Below the pieces are notes generated by a model. The model was not told the DNA's origin, did no database searches, and was given only the letters and a program-made list of their open reading frames with translations. From positions 1-64,000 of the forward strand of contig NZ_JAIQZN010000034.1 of NCBI RefSeq assembly GCF_023333585.1: a stretch of 64,000 bases of DNA. Direction: 5' to 3'. A program made the position numbers and the translations under genes. Source of the DNA: Argonema antarcticum A004/B2 (lineage in GTDB: Bacteria; Cyanobacteriota; Cyanobacteriia; Cyanobacteriales; Aerosakkonemataceae). Below are positions 49,935-59,022 of the stretch, piece by piece (position 1 is the first letter of the stretch; the number at the start of each line of letters is the position of its first letter).

Positions 49935-51206
49935 ATGAAATACCTTAAATTGTTCGGCATCACACTTATCTGTTCTATGCTGCCAGGAATTTCTCATGCC
50001 AATGCAGCTATTTTAAGTTCGACAAGCCTTGATAGCGGGAGTATTAGCCAAATCGCCGATTCGCGCTTTGATGAGCTAACACGCGGCATTAATCTAACCC
50101 ACTGGTTCTCGCAAGCCTCTAACTTTGACGCGAACTACATTACCGAACAAGACATCGAAGGCATCAAGAATTTAGGATTTGAACACATCCGCTTGCCCAT
50201 CGACGCTGCTTTTCTATTCGATCAAAATAACCCAGGAATACTTAATAGCCAAAATCTGCAATACCTGGACGACGCCCTTAATAAGATTGAGGCTCACGAC
50301 TTGTCCGTAATTATCGACCTTAGCCCAAAAGATAATTTTAAAGAGCGTCTGGCTAACGATGATGCTTTCGTCACCTCTACGGCACAATTCTGGAAGGCTT
50401 TAGCTGCACACCTCAGTATTCGCGATCCAGAACAAGTTTTTCTAGAAACGCTCAACGAACCCGCCTTCGGTTACTTTCTTAAAGATACCGAAATTGACCC
50501 AATACAACACTGGAATGAGGTTCAGGGAAAGCTGTTGGCTGCTATGCGGGAAGGGGCACCAAATCATACTCTGATTGCGAAGGGATACGATTGGGACAGC
50601 ATTGATGGTCTCAAGACGCTGACTCCTGTGGAAGATCCAAATGTGGTTTATAATTTCCACTTTTATGAGCCAATGGTTTTCACGCATCAGGGCGCAGACT
50701 GGATGGATGAGGAGTTTTCCTATATCCACGATTTGCCCTATCCTTACAATCAAGAAAGCTGTGCGGCGGTTATACCAACGATAATTAATGACAGTGCGAA
50801 GGAATGGGCGCAGTCTTATTGCGACCAACAGTGGGATGCAGCCAAACTGGAAAAACGGATTGCTAAAGCAGCCGCTTGGGCGGCAGAAAACAATGTGCGG
50901 CTTACTGCTAATGAGTTTGGCGTCTACCGTCCTTTTCTTGGGGAGGACGATCGCGTTGCTTGGATTGGCGATGTACGATCGATCTTGGAAAAATATGATA
51001 TTGGTTGGGCGATGTGGTCTTACTCAGATGGTTTTGGTTTGGTGAAGGAGAACGAGGAGGGAGAACGCATCCCTAATGAGAGTGTTGTCAAAGCGCTTGG
51101 TTTATCTGATGACGAACATCGCAAAATTCCAGAACCAAGTGCGATCGCTGGATTTGTCCTGGTATCGTTGATGCTAATACGACACAAGCGCTTTGCAGGC
51201 CGTTAA
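49935..51206 (+). CDS. Glycoside hydrolase family 5-type endoglucanase with PEP-CTERM tail
   Basis: A 423-aa exported protein with a signal peptide at about 1-25 (LFGITLICSMLPGISHANA). GH5 features: TRGINLTHWF, GFEHIRLPID, acid/base Glu175 in FLETLNEPAFG, FHFYEPMVFTHQG, and nucleophile Glu327 in LTANEFGVYRP, then WAMWSYSDGFGL. It should hydrolyse beta-glucan or cellulose-like polymer outside the inner membrane. The C-terminus PEPSAIAGFVLVSLMLIRHK (about 397-416) is a PEP-CTERM sorting signal (PEP motif, hydrophobic helix, basic end), implying processing by an exosortase encoded elsewhere. It is monocistronic. Confidence 0.9.
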   Translation: MKYLKLFGITLICSMLPGISHANAAILSSTSLDSGSISQIADSRFDELTRGINLTHWFSQASNFDANYITEQDIEGIKNLGFEHIRLPIDAAFLFDQNNPGILNSQNLQYLDDALNKIEAHDLSVIIDLSPKDNFKERLANDDAFVTSTAQFWKALAAHLSIRDPEQVFLETLNEPAFGYFLKDTEIDPIQHWNEVQGKLLAAMREGAPNHTLIAKGYDWDSIDGLKTLTPVEDPNVVYNFHFYEPMVFTHQGADWMDEEFSYIHDLPYPYNQESCAAVIPTIINDSAKEWAQSYCDQQWDAAKLEKRIAKAAAWAAENNVRLTANEFGVYRPFLGEDDRVAWIGDVRSILEKYDIGWAMWSYSDGFGLVKENEEGERIPNESVVKALGLSDDEHRKIPEPSAIAGFVLVSLMLIRHKRFAGR

Positions 51207-51340
51207 CTCTTGGACACCAAGCCACAGACAGGCCAAAGGCCCAGTCCTGCTCAATGCCCAAAAGTTATTAATGTAAAGTTTTGTAACTACAGTTTGACAA
51301 CTTACAAAAAGATCTACATAATGGAGATTGTGTGGAAAAA

Positions 51341-51414
51341 GGGACTGTAGTTCAATTGGTTAGAGCACCGCCCTGTCACGGCGGAAGTTGCGGGTTCGAG
51401 CCCCGTCAGTCCCG
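51341..51414 (+). tRNA. tRNA-Asp (anticodon GTC)
   Basis: 74 nt: acceptor GGGACTG/CAGTCCC, D arm AGTTCAATTGGTTAGAGCAC, anticodon stem CCGCC/GGCGG around loop CTGTCAC giving GTC, T arm GCGGGTTCGAGCCCCGT, discriminator G. CCA is not encoded. It lies 30 bp before gltX and may share its transcript. Confidence 0.96.
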
Positions 51415-51444
51415 TAAAATCAAGGATACAAAGATAAATAAAAG

Positions 51445-53028
51445 ATGAACGATGAAAATCGTTCCGCGAACGAGAAGAGAGAATCTGCTGTGACTGTTAG
51501 AGTTCGGATTGCACCCAGTCCTACTGGAAACTTACATATCGGTACGGCCAGAACGGCTGTATTTAACTGGCTGTTTGCCCGTAATCAAGGTGGGCAGTTT
51601 ATCTTGCGAATTGAGGACACGGATTTAGAGCGATCGCGCCCGGAATACACCGAGAACATCCTCGATGGTCTGACTTGGCTGGGGTTCAATTGGGATGAAG
51701 GGCCATTTTTCCAAACTAAGCGTTTTGACCTCTACCGACAAGCAATTCAAACGCTGCTGGATAAAGGTTTGGCCTATCGTTGCTATAGTAGCGAGGTCGA
51801 TCTGGAAGAAATGCGATCGGCTCAAAAAGCCAGAAAAGAGGCTCCCCGCTACGATAACCGCCACCGCAACCTGACGCCAGAGCAAGAGGCAGCTTTTTCT
51901 TCAGAAGGGCGACGCCCGGTAATTCGCTTCAAAATCGATGATGACCGGGAGATTTCCTGGAACGATATGGTACGAGGAAAAGTTACCTGGAAAGGAAGCG
52001 ACCTGGGTGGGGATATGGTGATTGCCCGTGCTTCGGAAACAGAAGCCTTTGCTCAACCTTTATACAACCTGGCGGTGGTGATAGATGACATTGATATGAA
52101 AATCACTCATGTCATTCGGGGAGAAGACCATATCGCCAACACAGCTAAACAAATTCTGCTTTACGAAGCTTTGGGTGCAGGAATACCAGAATTTGCCCAT
52201 ACACCCTTGATTTTGGACAAGGAAGGGCGCAAACTCTCCAAACGGCGTGGTGTGACCTCCATCTTTGACTTTAAGAAGTTGGGCTATATGGCGGAAGCTT
52301 TAGTCAATTACATGACCCTATTGGGGTGGTCGCCGCCAGATTCCACCAAGGAAATTTTTAGTTTGCAGCAAGCAGCTGAACAGTTCAGTTTCGATCGTGT
52401 CAATAAAGCAGGGGCGAAGTTTGATTGGGATAAGCTGAATTGGCTCAATAGTCAGTATCTGCACAATATGCCAGTATCCCAGTTGTGCGACCTGCTGATT
52501 CCCTACTGGCAAGAGGCGGGACATGAATTCGATCCCGTGAACGATCGGGCCTGGTTGGAGCAGATAACCGCTTTGATTGGCCCCAGCTTAGTTCGTTTGC
52601 CAGTGAGCGATCGCTACTTAAGCGATACTGAGTGGGTAGAACAAATCGAAGCTCTCAAGAACGCCGATCCCACTGGCCCCAGCGCCGTTCCCAGCCCAGA
52701 TGCGATCGTTATGAGCCGGTATCTCTTCACCTCCAGTGTAGAATTCACCGAAGAAGGAAAAGCGCAGTTGCAACAACCAGCAGCCAAAACAGTTCTAGAA
52801 GCCATTCTAAAAGCTGTCGATAGCCATCAACCGCTGACAGAAGCAGGGACACAAGAGATAATTAAACAAGTGACAAAAGAACAAAATCTCAAAAAAGGTT
52901 TAGTAATGCGAAGTCTCCGCGCTGCTCTCACCGGCGATGTGCATGGCCCTGACCTGATTCAATCTTGGCTGCTCCTGCATCACCGAGGATTAGATCGGGT
53001 TCGCTTACAGCAGGCGATCGAAAATTAA
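51445..53028 (+). CDS. gltX: Glutamyl-tRNA synthetase
   Basis: A 527-aa class I aminoacyl-tRNA synthetase that charges tRNA-Glu; in cyanobacteria this feeds both translation and tetrapyrrole synthesis. Motifs: [17 protein letters not shown] (HIGH region), [42 protein letters not shown] and KLSKRRG (KMSKS equivalent), then the helical anticodon-binding part. It is somewhat longer than the usual 480 aa. The N-terminal 16 residues before VRVRIAPSP are not conserved, so a later start is possible, but the ATG at 51445 is the only ATG in that part of the frame. It is preceded by tRNA-Asp and followed by a strong hairpin. Confidence 0.95.
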   Translation: MNDENRSANEKRESAVTVRVRIAPSPTGNLHIGTARTAVFNWLFARNQGGQFILRIEDTDLERSRPEYTENILDGLTWLGFNWDEGPFFQTKRFDLYRQAIQTLLDKGLAYRCYSSEVDLEEMRSAQKARKEAPRYDNRHRNLTPEQEAAFSSEGRRPVIRFKIDDDREISWNDMVRGKVTWKGSDLGGDMVIARASETEAFAQPLYNLAVVIDDIDMKITHVIRGEDHIANTAKQILLYEALGAGIPEFAHTPLILDKEGRKLSKRRGVTSIFDFKKLGYMAEALVNYMTLLGWSPPDSTKEIFSLQQAAEQFSFDRVNKAGAKFDWDKLNWLNSQYLHNMPVSQLCDLLIPYWQEAGHEFDPVNDRAWLEQITALIGPSLVRLPVSDRYLSDTEWVEQIEALKNADPTGPSAVPSPDAIVMSRYLFTSSVEFTEEGKAQLQQPAAKTVLEAILKAVDSHQPLTEAGTQEIIKQVTKEQNLKKGLVMRSLRAALTGDVHGPDLIQSWLLLHHRGLDRVRLQQAIEN

Positions 53029-53060
53029 AGTGAATAATTTTTCAATTCTTCATTTTTAAA

Positions 53061-53110
53061 TAATTTAGCTTTTGATATGCTATATTTTTAGCATATCAAA
53101 AGTTAAATTA
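53061..53110. terminator. Strong hairpin downstream of gltX
   Basis: TTTTGATATGCTA (53070-53082), loop TATTTT, TAGCATATCAAAA (53089-53101), extended by TAATTTAGC/GTTAAATTA to about 22 bp with one G-T pair. It starts 33 bp after the gltX stop and is the likely transcript end, although it is A/T-rich and may be a palindromic repeat. Confidence 0.65.
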
Positions 53111-53180
53111 TCTTAATTTTTATGGAACTCGGTTAGTAATCTTGTCGTCCTTTGCCTTAGACCTCTTGCAAAAGTCGAAA

Positions 53181-53225
53181 TATATTAACCGCCAGGGCGG
53201 TTAGGACTTACTAAAACGCTATAAT
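53181..53225 (+). repeat. Partial copy of the dispersed TATAGCAA repeat (head only)
   Basis: TATTAACCGCCAGGGCGGTTAGGACTT then CTATAATTC: the head of the family found at 8919, 9784, 36432 and 43652, without the CCCTAG tail. The rest of 53111-53475 shows an IS605-end-like stem at about 53296-53333 and a CATTCATCTGCGGTAAAAAA core, but no gene. Confidence 0.65.
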
Positions 53226-53475
53226 TCACAGAAAGCATATCAGTTTTGACTTTTGCTATATGTAATCAGATTCATCTCTTTTACCGAAAACCGAGCCAAA
53301 GCCCCCGGCTTTAGACGTGGGGATGTAAGCAATTCGCGGTTTTAACCGCAGTCAAATATTACATAATTCGCGATCGCGAATCGCTTCGCTAACGCCTACA
53401 TCCACATTCATCTGCGGTAAAAAATCAAGAATTAGTATTTTTGCAAGAAGTTTATTCAGGGTAATTATAAGTCTA

Positions 53476-54108
53476 ATGCTTTTCCTAAAGTCTGTGACAA
53501 TTGGAGTGCCAAATAGGGAGCCTAATCTAGGGGCAAAATTAAAGTCAAAAAGCAATTCTCCCCTGCTTCCCTACATTACTAAGGCTGAGCCGGAGAACGC
53601 CCAAAGAAGGCAAAAGGGAAAAGAGAGAAAAGAAACTTCTTTTCTCTCCTACTTTTTGGTTTTTAGTTTTTACTTTTTACTTTCCGAAAAGATTCTAGCT
53701 CAGCCAGCCCCGCCTATGCCTCTGTTCGACAATCTCACCATCGGGCCTGGGTTTAAGCCAGACCCCAGGACTATTCGAGGCATCAGCGGCGGTTTGGAAC
53801 GTGCCAGCGACATCGCCGGTCGTCAGGAAACAGCAAATGGCCCTTGTGTTGGTTTTGTGGGCAAAAATCCTAGCCACACGCTAGTTCTGAGTTCTCCTTT
53901 TAACTATCTGCGAGTTCAGGTTCAAAGTCCAGACGACACTACTTTAGTGATTCAAGGCCCAGGTGGAACTTGGTGTAATGATGATAGCGAAGGGAAAAAT
54001 GCTGGTATTGCTGGTGAGTGGCTACCTGGAACGTATAGCATTTGGATTGGATCTTATCAAAAAAACAAGTATACTCCATACATTATTCGGGTCACACAAG
54101 TTCAGTGA
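53476..54108 (+). CDS. Hypothetical exported protein (C-terminal beta-rich domain)
   Basis: A frame of 210 codons, but only the part from about residue 70 looks like protein. A hydrophobic stretch LSYFLVFSFYFLLSEKILAQ could be a signal peptide cut after LAQP. The mature part has GPGFKPDPRTIRGISGG, NGPCVGFVGKNPSHTLVLSS, then VQSPDDTTLVIQGPGGTWCN and LPGTYSIWIGSYQK. Two Cys may pair. The rhythm resembles a pre-peptidase C-terminal or similar beta-sandwich domain. The first 55 residues are basic, low-quality sequence and probably not translated; the true start may be a non-ATG codon near 53640. The function is unknown. Confidence 0.6.
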   Translation: MLFLKSVTIGVPNREPNLGAKLKSKSNSPLLPYITKAEPENAQRRQKGKERKETSFLSYFLVFSFYFLLSEKILAQPAPPMPLFDNLTIGPGFKPDPRTIRGISGGLERASDIAGRQETANGPCVGFVGKNPSHTLVLSSPFNYLRVQVQSPDDTTLVIQGPGGTWCNDDSEGKNAGIAGEWLPGTYSIWIGSYQKNKYTPYIIRVTQVQ

Positions 54109-54163
54109 ATTTATTAACACTCCCACCCCGTCATGTGGTGGTTTCAGATAGCACTTAAAAAAT

Positions 54164-54964
54164 ATGATGCACAGTTTTATTCCGCCGACACGCTTTTTTC
54201 CTTATTTAAGCTGGAAAGATATTCAAGCTATGCCGGATAAGCCAAATGTAGTGTTAATTTTACCTGTGGGTGCGATCGAACAACACGGTCCGCATCTACC
54301 CCTGATTGTGGATGCGGCGATCGGCGAAGGAGTACTGGGTAAAGCGCTGTCAAAGCTCGAAACCGATATCCCCGCTTACGCCCTACCGTCGCTGTATTAC
54401 GGCAAATCGAACGAACACTGGCATTTCCCCGGTACAATTACCCTCAGCGCTCAAACTCTGTTGTCAACAATCACCGAAATTGCCGAAAGTCTTTACCGGG
54501 CTGGTTTTCGGAAATTGGTCTTGATGAATTCCCACGGCGGTCAGCCCCAGGTGATGGAAATTGCGGCGCGGGATCTTCGTGTAAAGTATGAGGATTTGAT
54601 GGTTTTCCCGTTGTTTACGTGGCGGGTGCCGCATATTACTAAGGAATTACTGACGCCAAAGGAGTCACAGCTAGGTATTCATGCGGGTGATGCGGAAACC
54701 AGTTTGATGCTGTCGATTTTGCCAGACCAGGTGAAGATGGATGCAGCTGTGGCGGAGTATCCCGATTTGCCAAAGGATAATCTTCTGACTATGGAGGGTA
54801 GGTTGCAATTTGGCTGGGTGACGCGGGACTTGAGCCAAAGCGGTGTGGTGGGCGACGCGACTGTGGCGACGAAGGAAAAAGGCGATCGCATCCTGGAATC
54901 GCTTTCTGATAGTTGGGTACAGATGATTAAAGATGTCTACGCTTTTCCTCAACCCGGTTTATGA
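54164..54964 (+). CDS. Creatininase-family amidohydrolase
   Basis: A 266-aa protein. Metal-binding motifs of the creatininase family: Glu39 and His41 in GAIEQHGPHLPL, Asp50 in IVDAAIG, the substrate loop MNSHGGQPQ and a Glu in HAGDAETSLML. The family opens cyclic amides (creatinine) or hydrolyses formamides and related linkages; several members act in riboflavin/F420, mycofactocin or creatinine pathways, so the substrate is open. It should be cytosolic. Two ATGs occur in tandem at 54164 and 54167 and either may be used. It is monocistronic and not near the hydantoin-type genes, although a cyclic-amide activity would suit that pathway. Confidence 0.88.
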   Translation: MMHSFIPPTRFFPYLSWKDIQAMPDKPNVVLILPVGAIEQHGPHLPLIVDAAIGEGVLGKALSKLETDIPAYALPSLYYGKSNEHWHFPGTITLSAQTLLSTITEIAESLYRAGFRKLVLMNSHGGQPQVMEIAARDLRVKYEDLMVFPLFTWRVPHITKELLTPKESQLGIHAGDAETSLMLSILPDQVKMDAAVAEYPDLPKDNLLTMEGRLQFGWVTRDLSQSGVVGDATVATKEKGDRILESLSDSWVQMIKDVYAFPQPGL

Positions 54965-55011
54965 AGACATCTTGCAAAAATCAATATACTTCATATAAAC
55001 TTCATATAATT

Positions 55012-55235
55012 CATCTGCGTTCATCTGCATTCATCTGCGGTAAAAAATGATTCGTATTGCGACAATAAATCTCTTGTTTGAAAATCTAAAATCCAATAAT
55101 TCATCTGCGTTCAGCGGCGTACCCTGCGGTCAGGCTGAGCCTACATCTGTCTTCATCTATGGTAAAAAATGATTCGTATTGAGACAATAAATCTCTTGTT
55201 TGAAAATCCAAAATCCAAAATCCAAAATCTAAGGC
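55012..55235. repeat. Tandem duplication of an ATTCATCTGCGTT...AAAATCC unit
   Basis: Two direct units of about 110 bp. Each contains ATTCATCTGCGTTC (varied), GGTAAAAAATGATTCGTATT, GACAATAAATCTCTTGTTTG and AAAATC(C/T)AAAATCC runs. They share the CATTCATCTGCGGTAAAAAA core with the array at 14851-15080 (opposite orientation). They fill the gap between the creatininase gene and the next gene. Confidence 0.85.
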
Positions 55236-55252
55236 CCGATCGCTGTTACCCA

Positions 55253-56641
55253 TCATGTTTCATCTAAATTCATCGATTGTCTCATAGCAATAGCACTTTT
55301 AATTTGCTCCAAGATACTTGAGGTATCACTTATTAACTCCTGTTCCGTAAAGTGCAAAGTAACAAACCCTTTCATGGTTTGTTGGATCAACTTACATTTA
55401 AATTTAAGTTCATCAGAACTATCCCATTTCTCACCCCTCATATAATTTTCATCTCTACAATAAGCAATAATATTGTAAGGTTCAAACTGTAAGATTGAGC
55501 AACTTGCCAAGTTATTTTTAGGCGTATATTTTCCGATCTGTGGCAAAGGAAAATTTTGCCGTTCCATAGATTTTAAAAGGTTGATAACTATAGGAGAACA
55601 TTCTGATGGTAATGTAAAATTTTGCCATAATTCGCCATATTCTAAACTTGTTATTGGCTGGCTTATATTATCCATAGGCAAATTACTATCCGTTGTATCT
55701 AATCTTACAGACTCCGATAGATCGGGAGCTATAAATGTCTTATAGGGAATTGCATTACTATCCCTATTTATACCTTCCCTGCTTTCAAATTTGGGCACGA
55801 TAAAATTACTAATTGATTCTTCTATGGCGGTAAATCTTTCAAAAAAGACTTGACTTCTAGGAGTTATTTCTTGAAACATCTCCTTAATCTGCTTAAAATT
55901 TTCCTTAAGCTGTCCTAAAGCTCCTAAATGATTTTCGTAAGCAGATATTTTATCTTTTAATGTCTGGATTTCCTGTTCGTATCTTAACTGATTAGATTCA
56001 AATTTCTGCCGGATATTTTTAGCATCCTCTCTAGCAATTTCAGCTTCCGTACTAAGTCTTACTTTTTCATCATCCCCATAGGGAACCGGGTCAATACCAT
56101 AAACGCTTACTATTTGCAAATTTCGCCATCCAGAGCTAGCCAATTTTCCAACAGCAGTCATTCCTTTGGTTAAATAAAGGATAAATGTTGAAAAAGAAGC
56201 TCCAATCGTAAAAGAGGTAGCTAAATTCAACCACAGGTTAAAATCTCTTGACTGATTACTTTCCAAAAAAGCTAAAGAGGTCAGTAGGAGATCTGCTAGA
56301 AATACTATCCAGATGGGGGAAAAATTTTTACCTATGAAAGGTAAAAATAATTTCAACTTCTCGTTCAGAATATTTGACTCATCTATTAAAACAGTTATAG
56401 GTAGAGTTGCTGTGGCAATAAAACCGAGTAAATTGTTAGTAGGGATTCCAAATACTTTAGCTCTATCTGGTATATTGAATGTTGTTTTAAAGAAGTTATC
56501 CAGAATAGCAAACTGGGCGAAGCCGAAAAATATTAGCACCACAAATACTACACAAAGTAAGATTAGCCACAATCTAGTTTCATCGTGGTATTTCTTTTCA
56601 AGCCTTGGTATCCTAGAAATAGGTTGGCTCTCTTTACTCAT
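55253..56641 (-). CDS. Unrecognised four-TM, coiled-coil membrane protein
   Basis: 462 aa from the ATG at 56641 (MSKESQPISRIPRLEKKYHD); a longer frame to 56692 adds 17 unlikely residues. Four hydrophobic segments lie at about 25-48 (LILLCVVFVVLIFFGFAQFA), 70-90, 107-128 and 135-155. A predicted coiled coil follows at about 185-270 (RQKFESNQLRYEQEIQTLKD, then ISAYENHLGALGQLKENFKQ), and then a soluble C-terminal domain of about 190 residues with many aromatic residues and no known motif. No family is recognised. It is downstream of another unrecognised gene on the same strand with a 60-bp gap, so the two probably form an operon. Confidence 0.75.
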   Translation of the reverse strand: MSKESQPISRIPRLEKKYHDETRLWLILLCVVFVVLIFFGFAQFAILDNFFKTTFNIPDRAKVFGIPTNNLLGFIATATLPITVLIDESNILNEKLKLFLPFIGKNFSPIWIVFLADLLLTSLAFLESNQSRDFNLWLNLATSFTIGASFSTFILYLTKGMTAVGKLASSGWRNLQIVSVYGIDPVPYGDDEKVRLSTEAEIAREDAKNIRQKFESNQLRYEQEIQTLKDKISAYENHLGALGQLKENFKQIKEMFQEITPRSQVFFERFTAIEESISNFIVPKFESREGINRDSNAIPYKTFIAPDLSESVRLDTTDSNLPMDNISQPITSLEYGELWQNFTLPSECSPIVINLLKSMERQNFPLPQIGKYTPKNNLASCSILQFEPYNIIAYCRDENYMRGEKWDSSDELKFKCKLIQQTMKGFVTLHFTEQELISDTSSILEQIKSAIAMRQSMNLDET

Positions 56642-56701
56642 AAATAAAATATCAATGATTACAGCTTGACAGTTAAGTAGGAGTGAATTCAATACCCACC
56701 C

Positions 56702-57556
56702 TTACTTGTCAGGATCGGTATTACACTTATTGGGAGCGATCGGATCGGCTAGATCTTGAGGAACGGAGCAGTAACCCGATTGTGGGCTAGCTTGGTATCC
56801 TTGGGCGTCTAGCTGAACTATGTTCGGTTCAAGCTCTCTATTGTAGTGTACTCCTCCCATTTTGTCTATATCATTAAGCTCATTAGCAACGCTAGGAGAA
56901 ACTTCTTTACCAGGGTAAAAAATGTCACTTCCTTTAGGACTGTCGTCTTCAACTGACCTCAAGACTTCAACCAATTCTGGATAATTCGAGAAACTCCATT
57001 TATAAAATCCTCCAACCCGATTCCAGGTATAAGGTTTAACCAAGATTTTAGGATTTTTTTCGATTACTTCAAAGGGGATTGAAACTATAAAAATTATTTT
57101 TTCTATTTCTGGTGAATAAATATCTAAGTTCTTTTCTAGGCTTAAATTAAGTACTTGTTTTTCTTCTTGTTCAATGCTCCATTTCCAAGCCAAACAGGAA
57201 TCGTATTTCGTATAGAACCACTGCCCTGCGATTCGATCTATACGTCCGATAAAAAATCTATTACTTTTATTAGAAATAGTAATTATTGTGGTAATCTTTG
57301 GAGCTGACTGATTTCCTTTTAAGGTGATGGGTTCTCCAGTTTCTGATTTGAGATTATCGGGAACTGCTAAAACTATTTTTTGAGGCGAACAAGCTCGCTC
57401 GCTAAAAAATTTATTATAAATACGCTTCTTTGATTGCACGCTAATGGCTTCACCACTTGTTGCTTGTAGTTCGCAAGAATGACTGCGTAATTTAAATCCT
57501 AAAAAAATTAAGCTGAAAAATACTATAATTGCTAGGATTCGGGATAAACTTTTCAT
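56702..57556 (-). CDS. Unrecognised membrane-anchored protein
   Basis: 284 aa from the ATG at 57556 (MKSLSRILAIIVFFSLIFLG). An open frame extends 63 codons further up to 57745, but that part is built from palindromic repeat sequence and is not credible. One N-terminal hydrophobic segment (about 7-24) acts as signal anchor. The rest is soluble, with a Lys-rich beta-like middle (KITTIITISNKSNRFFIGRI, IIFIVSIPFEVIEK) and a C-terminal tail rich in Asp/Pro/Asn containing two cysteines (SGYCSVPQDL, NKCNTDPDK). No family is recognised. It is 60 bp upstream of the four-TM coiled-coil gene, so a joint envelope function is plausible but unknown. Confidence 0.7.
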   Translation of the reverse strand: MKSLSRILAIIVFFSLIFLGFKLRSHSCELQATSGEAISVQSKKRIYNKFFSERACSPQKIVLAVPDNLKSETGEPITLKGNQSAPKITTIITISNKSNRFFIGRIDRIAGQWFYTKYDSCLAWKWSIEQEEKQVLNLSLEKNLDIYSPEIEKIIFIVSIPFEVIEKNPKILVKPYTWNRVGGFYKWSFSNYPELVEVLRSVEDDSPKGSDIFYPGKEVSPSVANELNDIDKMGGVHYNRELEPNIVQLDAQGYQASPQSGYCSVPQDLADPIAPNKCNTDPDK

Positions 57557-57672
57557 GGTGACACTTAGCGATGCGATCGCTCTTTGCATTGCCTCTATGG
57601 TAGCGCGAACCTTGCGTAAAACTAAACACAACGGCGAAAGCCTATCCCAATGCGCCGTGGCTGGGCCTGACT

Positions 57673-57697
57673 CGTTTCCAGATTCAACCTGGAAACG
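57673..57697. repeat. Small palindrome (CGTTTCCAG/CTGGAAACG)
   Basis: A 9-bp perfect stem with a 7-nt loop, 21 bp before the larger palindrome at 57718. Both lie in the 326-bp gap 57557-57882, where no gene is credible. Confidence 0.8.
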
Positions 57698-57717
57698 CTC
57701 TACTTGGAGGCTCTGGA

Positions 57718-57751
57718 GGTAGGTTGTTGCGCTAAAGCGCAACAACCTACC
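57718..57751. repeat. Perfect 15-bp-stem palindrome (GGTAGGTTGTTGCGC)
   Basis: GGTAGGTTGTTGCGC, loop TAAA, then its exact complement. A typical cyanobacterial dispersed palindrome. Confidence 0.9.
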
Positions 57752-57882
57752 CTTTCAGGTCGAGATTTCGTTGCTTTAACCCGCATATTCCCGGTTTCTG
57801 GCATTATTTGGACTGGCGCTCTAGCCTCTTGCCTAGTAACGAGTAGAATAATCGCAGTATCAGAGAGTGGTGGTCTAAGCGC

Positions 57883-58119
57883 GTGGAACATCAATTGCAA
57901 GTGGAACAGGTAGTAAATACACTCAAAAAAGACCTACCGACGCTTTTTGAGAAAGACATATCCTACGACATTTATAGTCAGGATATCTACTTTCAAGACC
58001 CTGGCTACTCTACTTACAAACTGAACAAAGACTGTTTGATTTACGAGCATATTGACACTTGGGATCGCTCTAGTGGCGAGATTTTGAAGCAGTTCATCCG
58101 CAAGGGAGGCGAAAGCTAG
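57883..58119 (+). pseudogene. DUF2358-family gene with internal deletion
   Basis: A 78-codon ORF. The first 45 residues (VVNTLKKDLPTLFEKDISYD then IYSQDIYFQDPG) match the start of DUF2358 proteins, and the last 35 (LNKDCLIYEHIDTWDRSSGE then ILKQFIRKG) match their end. The middle of the domain (family length about 130-150 aa) is absent, and the join PG|YSTYKL is in frame. DUF2358 has a SnoaL/NTF2-like fold; losing the middle should destroy it. The gene is probably broken, though a short functional form cannot be excluded. Confidence 0.6.
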
Positions 58120-58152
58120 AACACCGATTCAGTAATACTTTGCGGTGCGTTT

Positions 58153-59022
58153 TTAGCTTGTAGGGGCGAGGAATTCTCGCATATACTGATTTACCAAATG
58201 TGGCCGTTCCTGCTGTACCCAATGACTGCAATTGGGGATGTACTCGATCCGAAAGTCTCGCACATACGCTTGGGTGCCGTAGGTGAGTTCCTTGCCAAGA
58301 GCTGTATCGTTTTCTCCCCAAATCATCAGTGTGGGAACTTCCAGAACGCTCCAATCTCGATTTAGTAGTTTTTGCTGGAAAATATTGCGGTAATAGTTCA
58401 GCGCTGCGGTAATAGCACCCGGTTTTGCGGCTGCTTGCTTGTAAGCTTCAATATCCGCCTGCGTAAAGGCGTTTTTGTCAACAGCCATCCGAGTAAAAAC
58501 AGTTCCAATTGCTCGGTAATGCGATCGCGCTAAGAACAATTCCGGTAGCATAGGTAGCTGAAAAAAGAATATATAATAACTGCGTCGCAACTGTTGTAGA
58601 GTGCGTAAACCATCGGCAAATTTGGCTGGGTGAGGTAGGTTCATCACAATCAATCGCTCTACCATTTCGGGATGGGCGTAGGCGAAATTCCAGGCGATCG
58701 CACCACCCCAGTCATGACCCACAAGAACGCATTTTTCGTAACCGAGTCCTTTAATTACCCCCTCAACATCTTTGATGAATTCATCCATCACATAAGCCGC
58801 CAGATTGATCGGCTTATCGCTGTCGTTGTAGCCACGCAAATCGAGGGCAACAACCTTAAAATCCTTGGCAAACTCCGGTATCTGGTGCCGCCACGAGTAC
58901 CAAAACTCAGGAAATCCGTGCAGCATTAGCATCAGGGGCCCCTCTCCCTGAGTTACGTAGTGCAGCTTTATCCCGTTGCTGATGATGCGATCGTGTTTCC
59001 AGGGAGCCTCTGTCACAAACAT
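58153..59022 (-). CDS. Alpha/beta hydrolase, epoxide hydrolase / dehalogenase-like
   Basis: A 289-aa cytosolic hydrolase. Oxyanion-hole motif HGFPEFWYSWRHQ (about 35-47), nucleophile Asp104 in GHDWGGAIAW, acid Asp near 245 in MIWGENDTALG, and the catalytic His near 270 in IPNCSHWVQQERP. An Asp nucleophile places it with epoxide hydrolases and haloalkane/haloacetate dehalogenases rather than serine esterases. A cap domain spans about 135-225 and includes a Tyr in LRRSYYIFFFQLP that could serve as the epoxide-activating residue. The natural substrate is unknown. It is monocistronic. Confidence 0.9.
   Translation of the reverse strand: MFVTEAPWKHDRIISNGIKLHYVTQGEGPLMLMLHGFPEFWYSWRHQIPEFAKDFKVVALDLRGYNDSDKPINLAAYVMDEFIKDVEGVIKGLGYEKCVLVGHDWGGAIAWNFAYAHPEMVERLIVMNLPHPAKFADGLRTLQQLRRSYYIFFFQLPMLPELFLARSHYRAIGTVFTRMAVDKNAFTQADIEAYKQAAAKPGAITAALNYYRNIFQQKLLNRDWSVLEVPTLMIWGENDTALGKELTYGTQAYVRDFRIEYIPNCSHWVQQERPHLVNQYMREFLAPTS

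Noticed and set aside
53476-53640. First 55 codons of the 210-codon exported protein frame
   Set aside because: Sequence is basic and low-complexity with T-rich and A-rich repeats; translation more likely begins just before the hydrophobic stretch.
57557-57745. N-terminal extension of the unrecognised membrane protein
   Set aside because: The extra 63 codons are read from palindromic repeat DNA; the ATG at 57556 directly precedes a credible signal anchor.
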